This document shows positions 12,188-25,900 of a DNA stretch of 64,000 nucleotides, in pieces. Each line of letters opens with the position of its first letter. Within the stretch, counting starts at the first letter, position 1. The DNA is from Dicaeum eximium (Eukaryota > Chordata > Aves > Passeriformes > Dicaeidae): contig VWZP01007940.1 in NCBI GenBank assembly GCA_013396995.1, positions 434,001-498,000 on the forward strand. The letters are read 5' to 3'. The notes beneath the pieces are model-generated. The model was not told the DNA's origin and ran no database searches. It saw nothing but the letters and a program-made list of their open reading frames with translations. The translations under genes and the position numbers were made by a program.

Positions 12188-13567
12188 CTCTACTAAAGCG
12201 CAGAGAGTCACACTCAAGAGCACACTGTTGGCATCAGTGGTGTAGGCAACATCTTTTATTATTTGTGTAGAGTCAGAGACACAAAACTTGAGAGTTATCA
12301 CTCCACTTGTCCGTGGTAAGTCAGCAGACGGCAGCAGTACATGTGCCCACTAAGCAGTTATTACAGTATAAGGTACATTTTATTGATGTCTTAAAATGGA
12401 TTGCTTGCTATATTTATGATAACATTTATTACAGGACACAGAGTTCATCTTGCTGGAACAAACCATTTAGTTCATCTTGTCCAGTAAGCGCTTGACAGTG
12501 GCAGTGAATAACTGATGTCTCAGAGCAAGCATAAAAATAAACAAGATGCACTCAGCCAATTGTGCAGTGCCAAACCTCTGCAGGCGATTAGATAACACCC
12601 TCAAGCATGAAATCTGATTACCTTATTATCATCTTAGCTTGCATAGGCATGGATTCTAAGCAATGCTATTAGTTATCCACTCCTCTTTAGAATGTAGCTG
12701 TAGTGTTTTGCCTCAATGAGTTCCTGTGGCAACAATTTTCACAAACATATTATGCAAACTTTTTTCCTTTTGATCAGTCTTGTTAACTGAATTTCAGCAG
12801 TAGAAACATATGTTCGTATCTAAAATATAATAGCAGATACTTGAATAGACAGTTTAAATACATTTTCAGACTGAGAATTTAGTCAAGCCTTAATGAAAAG
12901 TCATAAAATTATGAATTTTCCTTAATGTTCATTATTTTAAAGTTAACAGAATATGAGAGTTCTTTTCCAAGACGGGGAAAGAGCTTTTCTCCATGACCTA
13001 AAAAGACTGAAACTCATGCTACTTTTAAAACACATCCTGAGATTCTCATGTACCTACATGGAACTAGGAGCCAAGGATTTAAGATAATGATGAAATAGGA
13101 TAAGATTTGTAAAATTCTGCAGGCTGATAACAGTGGGTTTATTATAGCTGCTTGAAAGGCAGCCTATGCTAAGCTACAATGCCCTTGACAAATCTAAGGG
13201 CATTTAGTAGTGCTAAGGAGGGTCGATTGATTAACTGCTGACAGACCTACCAAAGCAAATATGATAAAAACCTAACAGAACTCACAGTCTGAACAGCTAA
13301 AGTGTCTTGACTTCAATTCCTTCCCTCCTCCCCTTTGCAAGCAAGCTGGTAGAAATGATATGGTTTGAAGAACAGATTATAAGAAACTAAGACTTCAGTG
13401 TTATCAAACGTCTTACATTATTGTTGATGAAATTTGCATATTAGGACCTTAAAGAACATGAATTATTGTCTGCTTTTTGGCCACTTTGTTGGCATATGAC
13501 CATGACTCAACAACTCCCACTCCAAATCACCCATGGTCTGCTAGAAGTTTGGAACCCCTCATGGTTA
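12188..13567. other. Non-coding stretch, possible conserved element inside
   Basis: I see no gene. The part at about 12480-12660 is higher in complexity and less A/T-run dominated than its surroundings, and could be a conserved non-coding element; this is inference. A perfect 9 bp stem (AATGCCCTT / AAGGGCATT, 9-base loop) lies at 13178-13204. Confidence 0.4.
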
Positions 13568-14729
13568 TGTGTCGGGTAGACCCTGCCTGGACACCAGGTG
13601 CCGACCAAATCGGCTCTGTCCCTCCCCTCCTCATCTGGACAGAGGAGAGAAAATATTACAAAAGGTTCATGGATTTAAAGACAAGGAGAGAGTCACTCTC
13701 TTCTCTTTATTTCTTCATGTGACAACTCACCTAATTCATGTGACAATGAATTACTGTCACAGGCAAAACCACTCGACTCTGGGAAACTTGTTTAATTTAT
13801 TACCAATCAAATCAGAGTAGAGTAACAGGAAGTAACACCAAAGCTTAAAACATCTTCCTCCTATCCCTCTCTTCTTCCTGGGCTCATCTACACTTCTGAT
13901 TTTCTCTACCTCCTTCCCCCACAGCAGTGCAGGGGGACAGGGCATGAGGATTGTGGTAGTTCATCACATATCTCTGCTGCTATTACCACTACAGGGGAAG
14001 TACTTCTCGTACTTTTCCTCTGCTCTGGAATGAAGTGTTTCCCATGGGAAACAGTCCTCCATGAACTTCTCCAACATGATTCTTTCCCATGGGCTGCAAT
14101 TCTTCATTTACTGCTCCAGCATGGATCCTTTCCGTGGCACAGAATCCTTCAGGAACAGGCTGCTCCATCATGAGTACCCTGCAGGTCACAAGTCCTGCCA
14201 GCAAACTGCTTCAGAGTGGGCTTCTCTCTCCACAGGGCCACAGGCCCTGCCAGGACCCTGTTCCAGCATGGGCTTCCCACAGGGTCACAGCCTCCTTCAG
14301 GCATCCACCTGCTCCAACACGGAGTCCTTCTTGGGCTCCAGGAGGATCTCTGCTCCACTGTGGATCTCCACAAGCTGCAGGAGGACAGCTGCCTTACCAT
14401 GGTCTTCACCACAGGCTGCAGGGGAACCTGTGCTACTCTCTCTCCTTCTTCACTGACCCTGGTGTCTGCAGAGTTGTTTCTCTCACAGATTCTTGCTCCT
14501 CTCTCTGGTTGCGATTGTGCAGGTTTGGTTCTTTTTCACCTTTTAAATATGTTATTTCTAATAGTGCTGTTACCATGACTGCTGAAGGGTGCAGATTTTG
14601 CCAGCTGCAAGTCCAGTCTGGAGCTATTTGGCATGGACTCTGTTGGGCATGGGGGAAGCCTCTCACAGAAGCCACACCTGCAATTTCCTTCCCCCACCAA
14701 TATCAAAATATTGTCAGGCAAACCCAACA
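13568..14729 (-). mobile_element. Solo LTR of an avian endogenous retrovirus (G+C-rich family)
   Basis: The element starts TGTGTCGGG and ends CCCAACA on the plus strand, so it has TG...CA ends. It is flanked by a 4 bp direct repeat GTTA (13564-13567 and 14730-14733). The middle is a run of related 'catgggctgcag' and 'tgctccagc' units, typical of an LTR family common in passerine genomes. I place it on the minus strand because AATAAA occurs on that strand near 13797-13802 and the minus-strand 3' end (ending CCGACACA) agrees with my memory of the family. No internal retroviral region or primer-binding site is adjacent, so it is a solo LTR. Its G+C-rich content keeps long frames open, including a 229-codon plus frame at 14089-14778 that is not a gene. 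The family name is not assigned. Confidence 0.82.
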
Positions 14730-16306
14730 GTTAATTACTCTTTTCACAGGTTTCCATATGCTGTATCCTCTCCTTTAAATACCAATGAAATAGCACTTTA
14801 CCATAGACTTTACTACATAAATCTGGGATAATTTTCTGATGTAAAGTAGCAAGGATGTGTCAGATGTCAGATTGCATTTAATGTTATAAAGAACCCTGCA
14901 GAATAGACAACAGTGAGTTAAGCATCTGGTTATAAAAATCTGACATTTTAGTTTTAGTTTCCTTTTATTTTTTTTCACGTTTCATTTCCCATGGAAGTAC
15001 TGCTCAGACAGTTCAGAAAATAGGTATGAGAATGAAATAGGAAGCTCTATTTGAATTGCCCAGGGAGAAAGGGCATCAGCATGCTGAAATGAAATGTTCC
15101 CCTCATTGTACCACACTTCGCAGCAAAAAGAGAAGCTGACAAGAGCAGTGTTTGCAGTATCCCAGAAATAATGGAGATATTCCCAGATGAGAAGCTGAGG
15201 CATATTAAAGAAAAGGGGAAAATGAACGGTGTACATCCCTGTTTTACGGTCTATACACCACTGCTTTCGGCAGCACAAATATCTTAAGAAAAGAAACAGT
15301 CTTTTTGCTTATTTTTCTTGCTACTGCTTCCACCACCCTAGGTATTTCTCATTAAACTGTTGTGGATTGAACACAAAAGCAACCCCGAGTTCTGGACTCT
15401 CCTACTCTTTCACCTCTGTGTGCTTGGCTCTGATGTATGGAGTCATATTTCTCAGCTTGCCACAGTGAACACTGTGGTATCTTCTGCATATCCAGCTATT
15501 TGTGCCAGAGTATGTTTTTTGGTTGGTTTTGGTCTGGTTTTTTGCAGTTCTGAGAGCATATATTACTGTGAAGACAACATTCTAATGGCCATGGAGTAAC
15601 CTCACTCTGTTCTCTGTCATTATTTGCGATATGTATATTGCTTGATTTGGTACTTTTAGAGCCTGATAAAGTAGTATTACATCTGTTGCCACAGTAAAAT
15701 TCCATGCCACCATGAAGTGTTGGTTTCTATAGGGTTTTGTCAGCTACATATATATAACTTTAGTCTTTGTCACTGTGCCTCAAATTGTAAATTATTTTGT
15801 AGTTTTTCCCCAGAATGGTTTTCATTTTTTGGGGCTGATGGGTAGGGGTAATGTTAGGGTTTGGATTTTTCTTTTAGGAGAGTAGTGGGCAGGTAGCCCT
15901 TCCAGTAACGTGGAAATTGGGGATGTAGATACCATTAAGATCTTTCCTACTAAAGACAGACTGTGGTTGCTATGGAGTTACTTGCTGCCTTTCAGTCTGG
16001 GGATGTCTGACTTCCTCGGCCACTTCTACCCGTGACATTTGATTCTCATGCCGATGCCTTTGGTCTCAGCACCGTGACCCTGAGCTCCGTGTCCCGGCTC
16101 CTTGGTACTGCTCCTTTCCAGCCTACAGATCCCCTTTTTAGTGTAATGTCTTCATTAAGCAGCACTCAGCTTCTTTAGGCTGCAGAACAGCTGTTACAAG
16201 GGGATCCTGTTTGAAAGAGATATGCATTCCTTGGGAGATGAGACCATGCATTTCTAAACAAGGAAGGATTTTTATAGAAGCAGAAGTTCATTTTAAAAAT
16301 ACCGGG

Positions 16307-16315
<9 letters not shown>
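14730..16315. other. Non-coding stretch
   Basis: I see no gene. The part at 15980-16110 contains several CpG sites and is less AT-rich than its surroundings, but shows no domain or repeat I recognise. Confidence 0.45.

Positions 16316-16345
<30 letters not shown>
16316..16345. repeat. Poly-T run (30 bases)
   Basis: An uninterrupted run of 30 T. No source sequence with retrotransposition hallmarks is visible on the side where a poly-A tail would require it. Confidence 0.97.
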
Positions 16346-16885
16346 CCTTTTAATGATTTGATTTCAAATGGAACAAACAGAGACAGGAAGGATATAACAC
16401 ACAAAACAGAAAAACAAGTGGGAACAAAGAGGGTTATTTGAGAAGAAAATTGAAAGCTTAGTTTTTCAGTTCTGTGGCCTTGGTAATTGTCTTCAAGAAT
16501 GTAAATGCATTTGATTTCCTTTGAGGGAAAAAGACTTCTTTTTAATAAAATTTAAACCGTAAGAAAAAGGATTTTTTTTGTAAATAATGTCTCTTCAATA
16601 CTTCAATTTATGTCTTACATATTAAATAGTTTCATCTTTCCATTATATTTCATACTTGTGCTGAACAGTTTTCATTTGCTAGCTTGCTACTGTAAATGAA
16701 ATTCATTAATCTGAGGCAAAAGTAATTATAAAAAAGAACATAAAATATCAGATTATTAGGATGATATCTTTCTCTGTCGAGATGGGTTACTTCAATCCAT
16801 TCATCATCTCATAGAAACACTAGGTTACTTTAGAAGGAATGTGACCTGAATTTAAATCTGAGGACATAGAAGTGTATGTCTAGTA

Positions 16886-16888
<3 letters not shown>
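16346..16888. other. AT-rich DNA between two homopolymers
   Basis: Unique AT-rich sequence between the T30 and A28 runs. I see no gene and no retrogene similarity. Confidence 0.5.

Positions 16889-16916
<28 letters not shown>
16889..16916. repeat. Poly-A run (28 bases)
   Basis: An uninterrupted run of 28 A, 543 bases from the T30 run and opposite in base on the same strand. It has no preceding polyadenylation signal or recognised retroelement. Confidence 0.97.
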
Positions 16917-16918
<2 letters not shown>

Positions 16919-19900
16919 AAGAACTCAATGCCTGATATGTTAAAGTCTGGTTGTTAAATGCCCAGATATTTCACTTCTGTTTTTCTGTTTTTAAAATGTG
17001 ACTCTCGCATTGAATCAAACTTCACGAAAGTGAATTTCATGCCTGTCCAGAGTACAAAAATGAAGCATGACTGATGTGAATATATACAATAGATTGTGGT
17101 AGCAACTGTTTTCAGTGTGGGAAATGATCAGTATTTCAATCTCTACCTTCCAGTGAATAGTAGAGAATCTTTGCAGTCCAGGAGTGTCCAGGGACTGCTT
17201 GATTTCTTTGAATTGTCTCAAGACTGGGTAGTGGAGCCCACTTCACTTTCCCACTTCATTGCAGGAGTGTTAAAGAAGCAATCTTTTCAACCTCCTTGCT
17301 TTTGTCACAGTGAAGCCTAGGAGACAGAATTCAGCAATACACAGAGCCAGATTTGTTTTCCCAGGACCTTTAGACTCCCTGTGTCCAGAGGGAGGTGGAT
17401 GTCATTCCCAGGGCACAGTACATGTGGATGCTGCTGCTGCCACTGGTGCAGAGCCAGCAGCGTTTGCTGTGGGTGCCTTTTGCTGTGACAGAGACCAGCG
17501 TGGCACTTGCTGTACGCCTTCCTGCAAGATGGCAATTGTTCCCTTTGTCACAAATCCTTTTCATCACTGGAGCTTCACTTCATGGCAACCACCTCAGCTG
17601 AAAAAAAAAATCACACACAATATAATTTTTTTCCGACCTCTTTTTTCTCTCTTTTATTTGAATTCTGAATAAGTTGCAAATACAAGTGGGACACAAGACT
17701 CTTGTTTTTCTTGTACTTGACAGGATATCAATAATGGCATGGACTTTCTCACTGCAAATGTGAACTACATTTTTGTTTCAACTATCTCATAAAATCTGAT
17801 TAAAAAAAAATACCCTTGATAAACCCTTTGAAAATATTTTCAATTGTAGTTATCAATAAACCATAAAAGCTGTTTATATACTGTGAATTGTACAAGTAAG
17901 AAACAAAATTCTCACAAATATGCTGCTTCTGGTAATAGTTCTGTGTTTTTATGTATCTATACATATTCAAGCATATTGTAAAATTCACATGGATGCCCTT
18001 GAATTGTGTACCCTTAAAATTGTTAATAAATGTAACAATGCCAAGAGAATGTCTTCAGGAATGTTTGACTCAACATTTTACTGAAAAATCTTACTCATTT
18101 TTCTAGAAATGAAGCCTGGTTTTTAAAATTGAAGTGACTATAGAAGTAGAGTGTTCTGCCTTGTCACTTGGCTGGGTTTCATCTAAATTTATAATCCACC
18201 TAGAAATAAATCCTTTTGTAGAAACATGTATTTGTATGGTGCAGACTGATAAAGCAATGATATGAAGGTACAAGTATCTCACTTAAAAGAAGAGACTCAA
18301 AAGAATATGAAGTTCCATGCTGGCAGAGAATCTCATTTGCCATAGAATTTGTTTAGAAATGGATTTACAATGCTATAGGAAGCAATGTTACCATTTCATC
18401 TAACAGGAATCTTGACTATCAAAAGAGAAACTTATCATCTTGGAAACAAAAACAGAACCAAAACAAACCGGCATTTGATTTTGTAGGTGAAATTTTAAAT
18501 TTTCATGACATATCAAACAGAACAGCAACTATCATTAATCTATCATTAAATATCAAGACCAAACTCTGTGTAATAGGTTAAATCATCTAAAACCTAGGCA
18601 TTTTGTCCTTTGGGGCTTTTTAAATTGTGGTTCACATGCTTTTATAAATTCTTTGAAATATGCTGTGGATTTAAGGAAAGGTTTCACTACAAATAATAAA
18701 GAAAAGTAGGAAAGTAGCCATATTTACATTTTTTAAAGGTATTTAGTTAATGGTCTCTTAATATTAATTGTCTCTGTGCTGAAAGTAAAACCACAATGCA
18801 GGCAGTGTGAAGTCTTTTTATCTGTAGGCAGTGGTGTGTAATCTTCTATTTTCTATCCCCAGTTGTCAAGAATAGATAGAAAAAATATCAACAGCGACCT
18901 ACTGATAGTTCAGCCAGGCGAAAATCAGAGCATAGTCCCTTAGGAAGTCCTGATATTGTGACATTTGTGGCAGCCTAAGTCAACTATTCAAACTTTTATA
19001 TAGACAAAGTATTCAGAGAGTTCAAAATGTTTACAACTTAAAAATGACAGAATTCCTTTTTTTAATTGGGCTTGGTGTTCAACTGAATATCCTTGTGCTG
19101 CCACATCAATGAGGGCATACTTCATGCTTTCCTCCTCCTTTTCTTATTCTACATGACTTGACTTTATCCGACAAGGCATTTGTTAATGTCATAACCTGTC
19201 CAGGAAATTCTGGACCCAGAGGAAATCCAATCAGCAGTGTATGCATAACACCATGACTTCACCAGTAGATACAGCTACACAGTAAACAAGTCACAAGAAA
19301 ACTGTACTTGAATTGGGCAATTTAAAATGTTTTGGCTAGATTCAAATTTCTTAATCTAAATAAATTAATTAGTCAGTTTCAGGGAGGAAAATAATTAAAC
19401 CTCTGTGGAATTTTAACAGTTACATTTCATTTTGAGAAGTCTTTATTTATTATTCCTTACCTAAGTGCAATTTCTTTGTCCAGCTCATAGGTATCATAGT
19501 ACCTAGCTGTAAAATAAAAACCAGTAAGTTGAAAACTGTGATTGGAACTGAGATTTTTATTCAATCTATTGAAGAGGGGAGGGAACCTCCATTCATTTCT
19601 GGCATCAGAGCCTGCTCTGTGCTGTGTATCAGTAGAATTATATTGTCCTCAGGATTGAAAGGAAGGCAACTGTCAAGCTGAAGAGACTTCAGGGACAGTT
19701 GAGCACAGTGCATCAGGAATTGTGGTCTGTATACATGCTGTGGGCCAGCCAAATCCATGCCAAATCAAAGGCTGAGATTCTCCTTCTGTGTACAAACACT
19801 AACAGTAAGAGATCTCTGTAGGATTTTTCTGAGGACAATGTCTGTGCCAAGTTATTTAGCAAAAGGATGGTTGTTGTTAATTTTGCTGGAGAATGGTTTT

Positions 19901-22900
19901 AGCTTTGGTGCATTGACCAGCCCAAAGAAAAAAATCAAAGTTAACTGTCAAAACTTGACTCACTACTACAGATGCTGCAAATTTATACTCTTTTACCATG
20001 TTACTGAAATACATCTTCTAAATTAACAATACAGTATGTTTCCCTGCAGCCTTTCTGTCACCAATATGTCTTAAGGAAAAAAAGATAGAAGAAAACAAAG
20101 ATATTAGCTGAGGAAACTTCATTTGCTACTGTGATTGTTTTGAGAACAAGTGGAGATTTTAAAATTTATTGTTTAGCTGAACAATCTGAAAAATGCATGC
20201 ATCTCCCCACTCTTGACTGACTCTGGAGCCATTGACTTCAAGTCCAAATATTGATATTATATGGAAAATTATAATATGGAGCTTAATTTTGATGGGAAAA
20301 TATTAACAAATATATATTTAAAAAATTTATCCCAGTAGATAGAAGCACCACATTTTTAATAAACTCAAGTACACAATAAGATAAAAAATTGCAATCAACT
20401 CCATTCTTCTGTAAATATTCAAGAAGGCCATTATTTTTAAGCATGATTTGGTATTATCTCCAAACCATTGACAAATAATTATTGAGCTCAAAACATCAAG
20501 GAGCATTTGCAACGAAATGCTGACAAACATCTTAATTGTAAATCTCTGAAGATCTGATTCATATTAATATGGAAATTAAATATTAAAAGGCTAATGCTGG
20601 ACTTTGCAGTCTGTTATCTTGCATCCTAAGCACTTGCAGTTTCACTGATCAAATGTTTCTTCAGTATTCCAGAAGAGATTGCCATTATTTTAGTCCAGAA
20701 AGTCATGACCTCTCTGCTTCATATATGCATATTAGACATATTACTGTTTCAGCAAAACACTGGAAATTGCACATGCACTTCAGCATCCCTGGAAACACTT
20801 ACTCACACCTGGGGCCTTACTCAGTGTGGATTGGTCATACAGGGCACACTGGGATTCTGGCAAAGGGATTACCTGTGCCTGTGGTTAGATGTATGCCACT
20901 GGGGTTTCTTCCTCTAATTCATACTGGATGTGGCTACTCTGAGGGCAGGGATTGCTCTGCAGTATATTCCAGATCCTCCTGGTCCCTTCCTTTGCTGGGT
21001 TGAGTACTTGGCCTGACAATTCAAAATAGCAGGGGTAAGATCCTCCCACCCTAAATTTCTGAGGCACCCTGCAGCTGTGATGCCCTCTCAGTTCCAACTC
21101 TTACAGTTATAACCATTCATAAACTGGAATAATTCTGATAATTGACTTTAAAAATAGGAATATTTTTATGCAAATCTGCTAAGCTAAGCTTCACCAAAGT
21201 AGTCAGTCACCTGCATATTCCTAGGAAATAATCTAAAACAGCCTTCTTGTACCTAATTCTTTGTTAAAAACACTAAGATACCTTGCTAACAAGAAGATTC
21301 TGGTATACTTGGCACTTGTGTCATATTTAGACCATTGCCATCAACAGATATGTTGCACCCTGTAAGATCAGAGGTACAAATCAGTCATGCAGACGTAGAT
21401 GTAAATGGCCTGCACAGTTTCACACTGAAATGGAGATTTGCTAGAGGCTAAGATGTCTTCATGTGGAAACACTACATCTCTGTAGGGAGCTCAGAAATTC
21501 TTTGGCAGAAATGGTGCTAGATGAAAACACATGCATGCCCCAAATGAGTGCCAGGTATTTCATGCATCACTATAATGTACCAAACAATGAATCATATTCT
21601 AGAACTCTATCTGTGGGATAAGGAGCAGATGATATTTTTCCCCCTAAAAATATTCAGACATTCTAAAGCCACCCCTTCTAGAAAGGACAAGATTTTACTT
21701 GGAAATAAAAAAACCTTGGAGAGATTTTTTTTCAAAATGAGAAGCACTGTCATTTGCATTCACAACTTCATGAGGAGATACATATTTCAGAAGGACATGC
21801 TTTTAAATGTTCATCTTTGACTGAAACTTTAAGTACTCTGTAGATTCTAAAGAAGTATCTTTAAAGAAATATCAGTCATTCAGGCAGGTAGATAATATAC
21901 AAATTTCCATGGCATATATAATTTTCTGCCTCAAGGCAATCATTCATTCAAGATAGATATTATATTTTAATTCAGGAAATCCTATTTGTGGAGTCATTAT
22001 AATTAGCAATCCTGAGCTGCACACTTGTCAAAAGAAAAATTTTGTGTTTACAGAAGTAAAGACAAGATTTTTTTTAATCCTCTCTCTTTTCCTCATCAGA
22101 AGCCAAACATTTCCAAGCAGCTTGTCATCAGATGTGTCTGAAGTACAGATATCCCTAATGGATGGCATCTGATAAATTCTTTTTAAATACCTTACAGTAA
22201 AGGGCAGCCACAGCAAGCAGTTGAAATTTGTTTGATGTTGCTCATCAAGGTTTCATTTGGAACAGGTGGCACATACCCAGGATGAGTGTATATTATCTGC
22301 ATTTAAATGTTCTTGATAATAGAGCGTATTTATACTGTTGGATGACATTAAAAATAAAGGACGACTGTTTGACTGTGTAATAGGATTTATACAAAAATAT
22401 GCTAAGCTACCTCTTCCACTTAAAATTGGTCTTGAGAAGTTTCTTTAAATATTATCACCTGAAGTAAGATTTTCTGTAGAAAGACTTAAATAAGCAGTCA
22501 GGTCTTAGGGCAAAGAGTTTATTTTCCTAATAGGAAGCTTAATAAGAATTTGAGTTATTTTAGTGTTTTAAAAGCTTTACAACCAGTACAAATGAATGCC
22601 ATTAATCAGATTTTCCTGTCTATTTGCCTGTAGGCAAAGTGACCAGGAAAGGTGCCTAACAATAAACACCTAGAATACATAGTAATAACATTCTGTAGTG
22701 GTTTTTAAAGCTAAATCGATTACTTGAGAACAGAAATTTTACTACCTGGGATGGTAGTAAATGTAGATGGAGATCTACAATGACATCTGCCAACAAACTC
22801 TTTAAAATAGATTATTTGGTCTAAATGTCTGATAAGGAGCAGATAATTTCTTACTCTCCTGTTTGATATTTTTTAATATGATGACAAGCTTAACATACTT

Positions 22901-25900
22901 GTTGCTCAAAAAGTAATACTTATAATGAAAAACTTACACAATTTGCTTAAATATACCATTAATAAGGAAAGCAAGCATTCTCATATTTCTAAAATGCATG
23001 TTCAGTGGACTGGATGCTTCAGACAGAATTACTCTTTTTGTCTTCATCTCCTTGTTGTCCCAGTCTTAATCAGTCTCTACCAGTCTCCTCTTCATTATTC
23101 CTATTTTGGCTGGCACACAATTCCAGCTTGATATTTCCATCACTTAATTACATTACTAGTAAATAATTATTCATTATTAATCAGCACAGATATGTTTCAG
23201 AATAACACTAGATGTGGAGGATGCAGGTATCCTTTGTAAATTGGCATTTCTTCTGGCTTCAGCCATGATTTCTTATTGTATTCAGTATCATGAATTCACA
23301 TTGTATTAATCTCCAAGATTCCACTGGACAATCCGTAGGTGGCAATGAGCTCTTTATGGCAGAAATTTTCCACAGTCGGTTGTGTCAGTTTGTCACAGAA
23401 AATCTAGCAATAGCATTTATGGTTTTACCCATTGCTACAGTTCTAGGAAACTAACGTGTGTAATGACTTCGTAATTCTTCCCCAAAAGGTGGTCCAAACT
23501 TGGAAAGGCCTGTTTTCAAACTGTATTTTCAAGTTTTTTTACTTTTCCCTGAAGAAGCACTCACAATATCAAACTGGAAAAATGTGCTCTGTGTACATAA
23601 ATTCTAAAGGAAGTCCTCTGCATTGTTAATGTAAAAACCTCGTCTGGGTCTGTGCTCTAAAATCATTACTCCTGTCTAGTTTAAAGCAGTAATTATGATT
23701 GATTTACTGTTAGCATTTGTGTCATTATGTATATGCAAAAATAACATGAGTTCTCCTCTGCCTAAGATTTAGGAATTCAGTTTTCCAAGATTAGCCTTCT
23801 GTTGGTCTACAAGTCACATGTGAAAGGTCCTTGACATGTAATTTATCTCTAATGTATTATTTTTTTTAATCAATCAATAAATAATTTGATTAAGCCTGCT
23901 TTGTTCATGAAAATGCACAAATTGTTTCACTGTTTCTGGATCTTTTGAGTCACAGATTTCTTTCCGAAAATCAATGTCTGTGTTGTTTTTTTGTTGCATA
24001 TCTCAACATCTTCTATTATTAATTTCTCCCAGTTCATGCTGAGATCTAAATTCATTGTTTCACCTACAGCATGTTCTTGTCCTGCTAGGCACCAAGCAGG
24101 TTTCAAAAGTTATGGAAGTGTTTGGATAGCATTCCCCAGATGGTGAAACAAATGCCAGGAATGCTTTCTATAGGGCTCAGAATCCATACCATCTCTTTAC
24201 CCAGAAATGTCTTCTTTGTTTTTCACCCAATATTACTAACGCCTAGAGAGAAAGATAATGCAGTTTTTCTCAAATGTCCCACCACCACCATCTGCTTTGA
24301 TCATCAGCAAATATGTTTTTAAATATATTTTTATCTGCTTTGAGTATAACTTTCTTTCCTGAGATATTTACAACTTTTTTTTTTTTTTAATTTTAACGGA
24401 AAACATATTAAGGACATCTGATCATATAATTTTGGCAAAGAAGATGAGAATCATCTTACGTTTTAGATTATTCTTTTAAAAATCATTATATTTTTATATC
24501 TCCAGTGACTTCATTAAAGCATCAACAACATATGTTGAGATTAGTTGACCAGTTGATAGACTGGCAAGGACTTTCTGGTAATACTCACTGGATTAGTCAG
24601 TTTTCTCAGGTATTTAATGTAAGATTTGAAAGTGTCTTTGCATTTTTTAATTTAAAAAAAAAATAATTATTGCAGAAATTATCAAGTTTTTTTTGGTTTT
24701 TTTTTCAGTTATCTTAGATTTCCCAGCAGTCTCATAAAAGGACTTTGTCACTTAGGAATTGAGGTGCACCTATTACAAAATTCTATTTAAGAATTGTAGT
24801 CTGAGTGGTTTTTGGTTTTGGTCGCTTCTCTTGCCACATGTACTGTGATTCTCCAGTCTGAGACAGCAAGCCTCCAAATTTGAGCTAACAAACACATCCA
24901 TCATCTCTTCATAGATGGTACATGGGAGGCATAGTTTGGATTGTAAAAATTCAAGCAGTCATGACACAGACCATCCACAGCCTTTGCTAACTTCTCATAA
25001 ACCTAAACAAAATGTCAAATCAGTGTAAGAAATCCAAAATAGTGAAAGGCTTCCATTACCATACTCTCTTTGATAACTGAGGTGCCCTTCAAATAGACAC
25101 ATGCTTTGTGAAAATGAGTAATTATAAAAGTCTTAATCAAAAAGTACTTAGCAGATGTTATCTCAAGCACTGCTGATACTTTTAAGTGCATCTCCAAGTG
25201 GGCAACATCAGAAACGTAATTATCTAGTAGGCAAGGAGAAAATTCACTCAATGTTAATCTAAGAAGTGTTTTTTATACAGCTTCAGCACTTACGTGTTCT
25301 CCAGTGACTGTTCATAACAGGTGAAGGAGGACAGATTTATTTTAGGGGAATGAATACTGGAAGAAATAAAATATTTTATCAAAATTCCCTATAACAGTAC
25401 CACAAACCAGCAGCGGGATTATCCCATAAACTAAATCTGGGATTATTTTAGTTTGGAAGCAGGTAAACAGACATGGGATATAGCGTGTCAACCTTTCCTT
25501 TTTTTTTTTTTTTTTCCCTTTATTCCTTATGTTATGCTGACAGTATTATTTATCTGTATTGGAAATGAAGAAGGTTCAATCCTTTCTGAGCACTTTAATA
25601 GGACAGAAGCAATGTAATTGCATTGATTATTTTGTACTTACTTCTTGCCCTATTAGCTAATGTATTTGCAGATGCTGATCTAGTAAAAAAAGACAGAAAA
25701 GTAACTTCCTCTAAATGAGACAGCATTCTCTCCTCAGATGTGATGAACGAAATTGTCAGATGGAGTTTCTTCTCTATAGAAAAGTTTGAATACTTATTGT
25801 GGAATTGATTTTTCTTGTGGAATGAAAAGTCTGTATCTGTCCCAGTGATAATTCAATGACACTAAAAATATTCCAGATGTTTGAATGTTCAGAGTATTCA

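Noticed and set aside
11969..12301. Open frames on both strands with serine/leucine or arginine/glutamate runs
   Set aside because: They are produced by the TTCTC repeat, which lacks stop codons in most frames.
14089..14778. 229-codon plus-strand open frame as a protein gene
   Set aside because: It lies almost wholly inside the LTR at 13568-14729, is antisense to it, and its composition comes from the repeated 'catgggctgcag' type units. Similar frames occur at the same place in the second LTR.
15264..15305. U6 small nuclear RNA pseudogene
   Set aside because: Only about 17-20 bases resemble the U6 5' stem (TTCGGCAGCACAAATAT). The match is lost after that, with no downstream U6 blocks.
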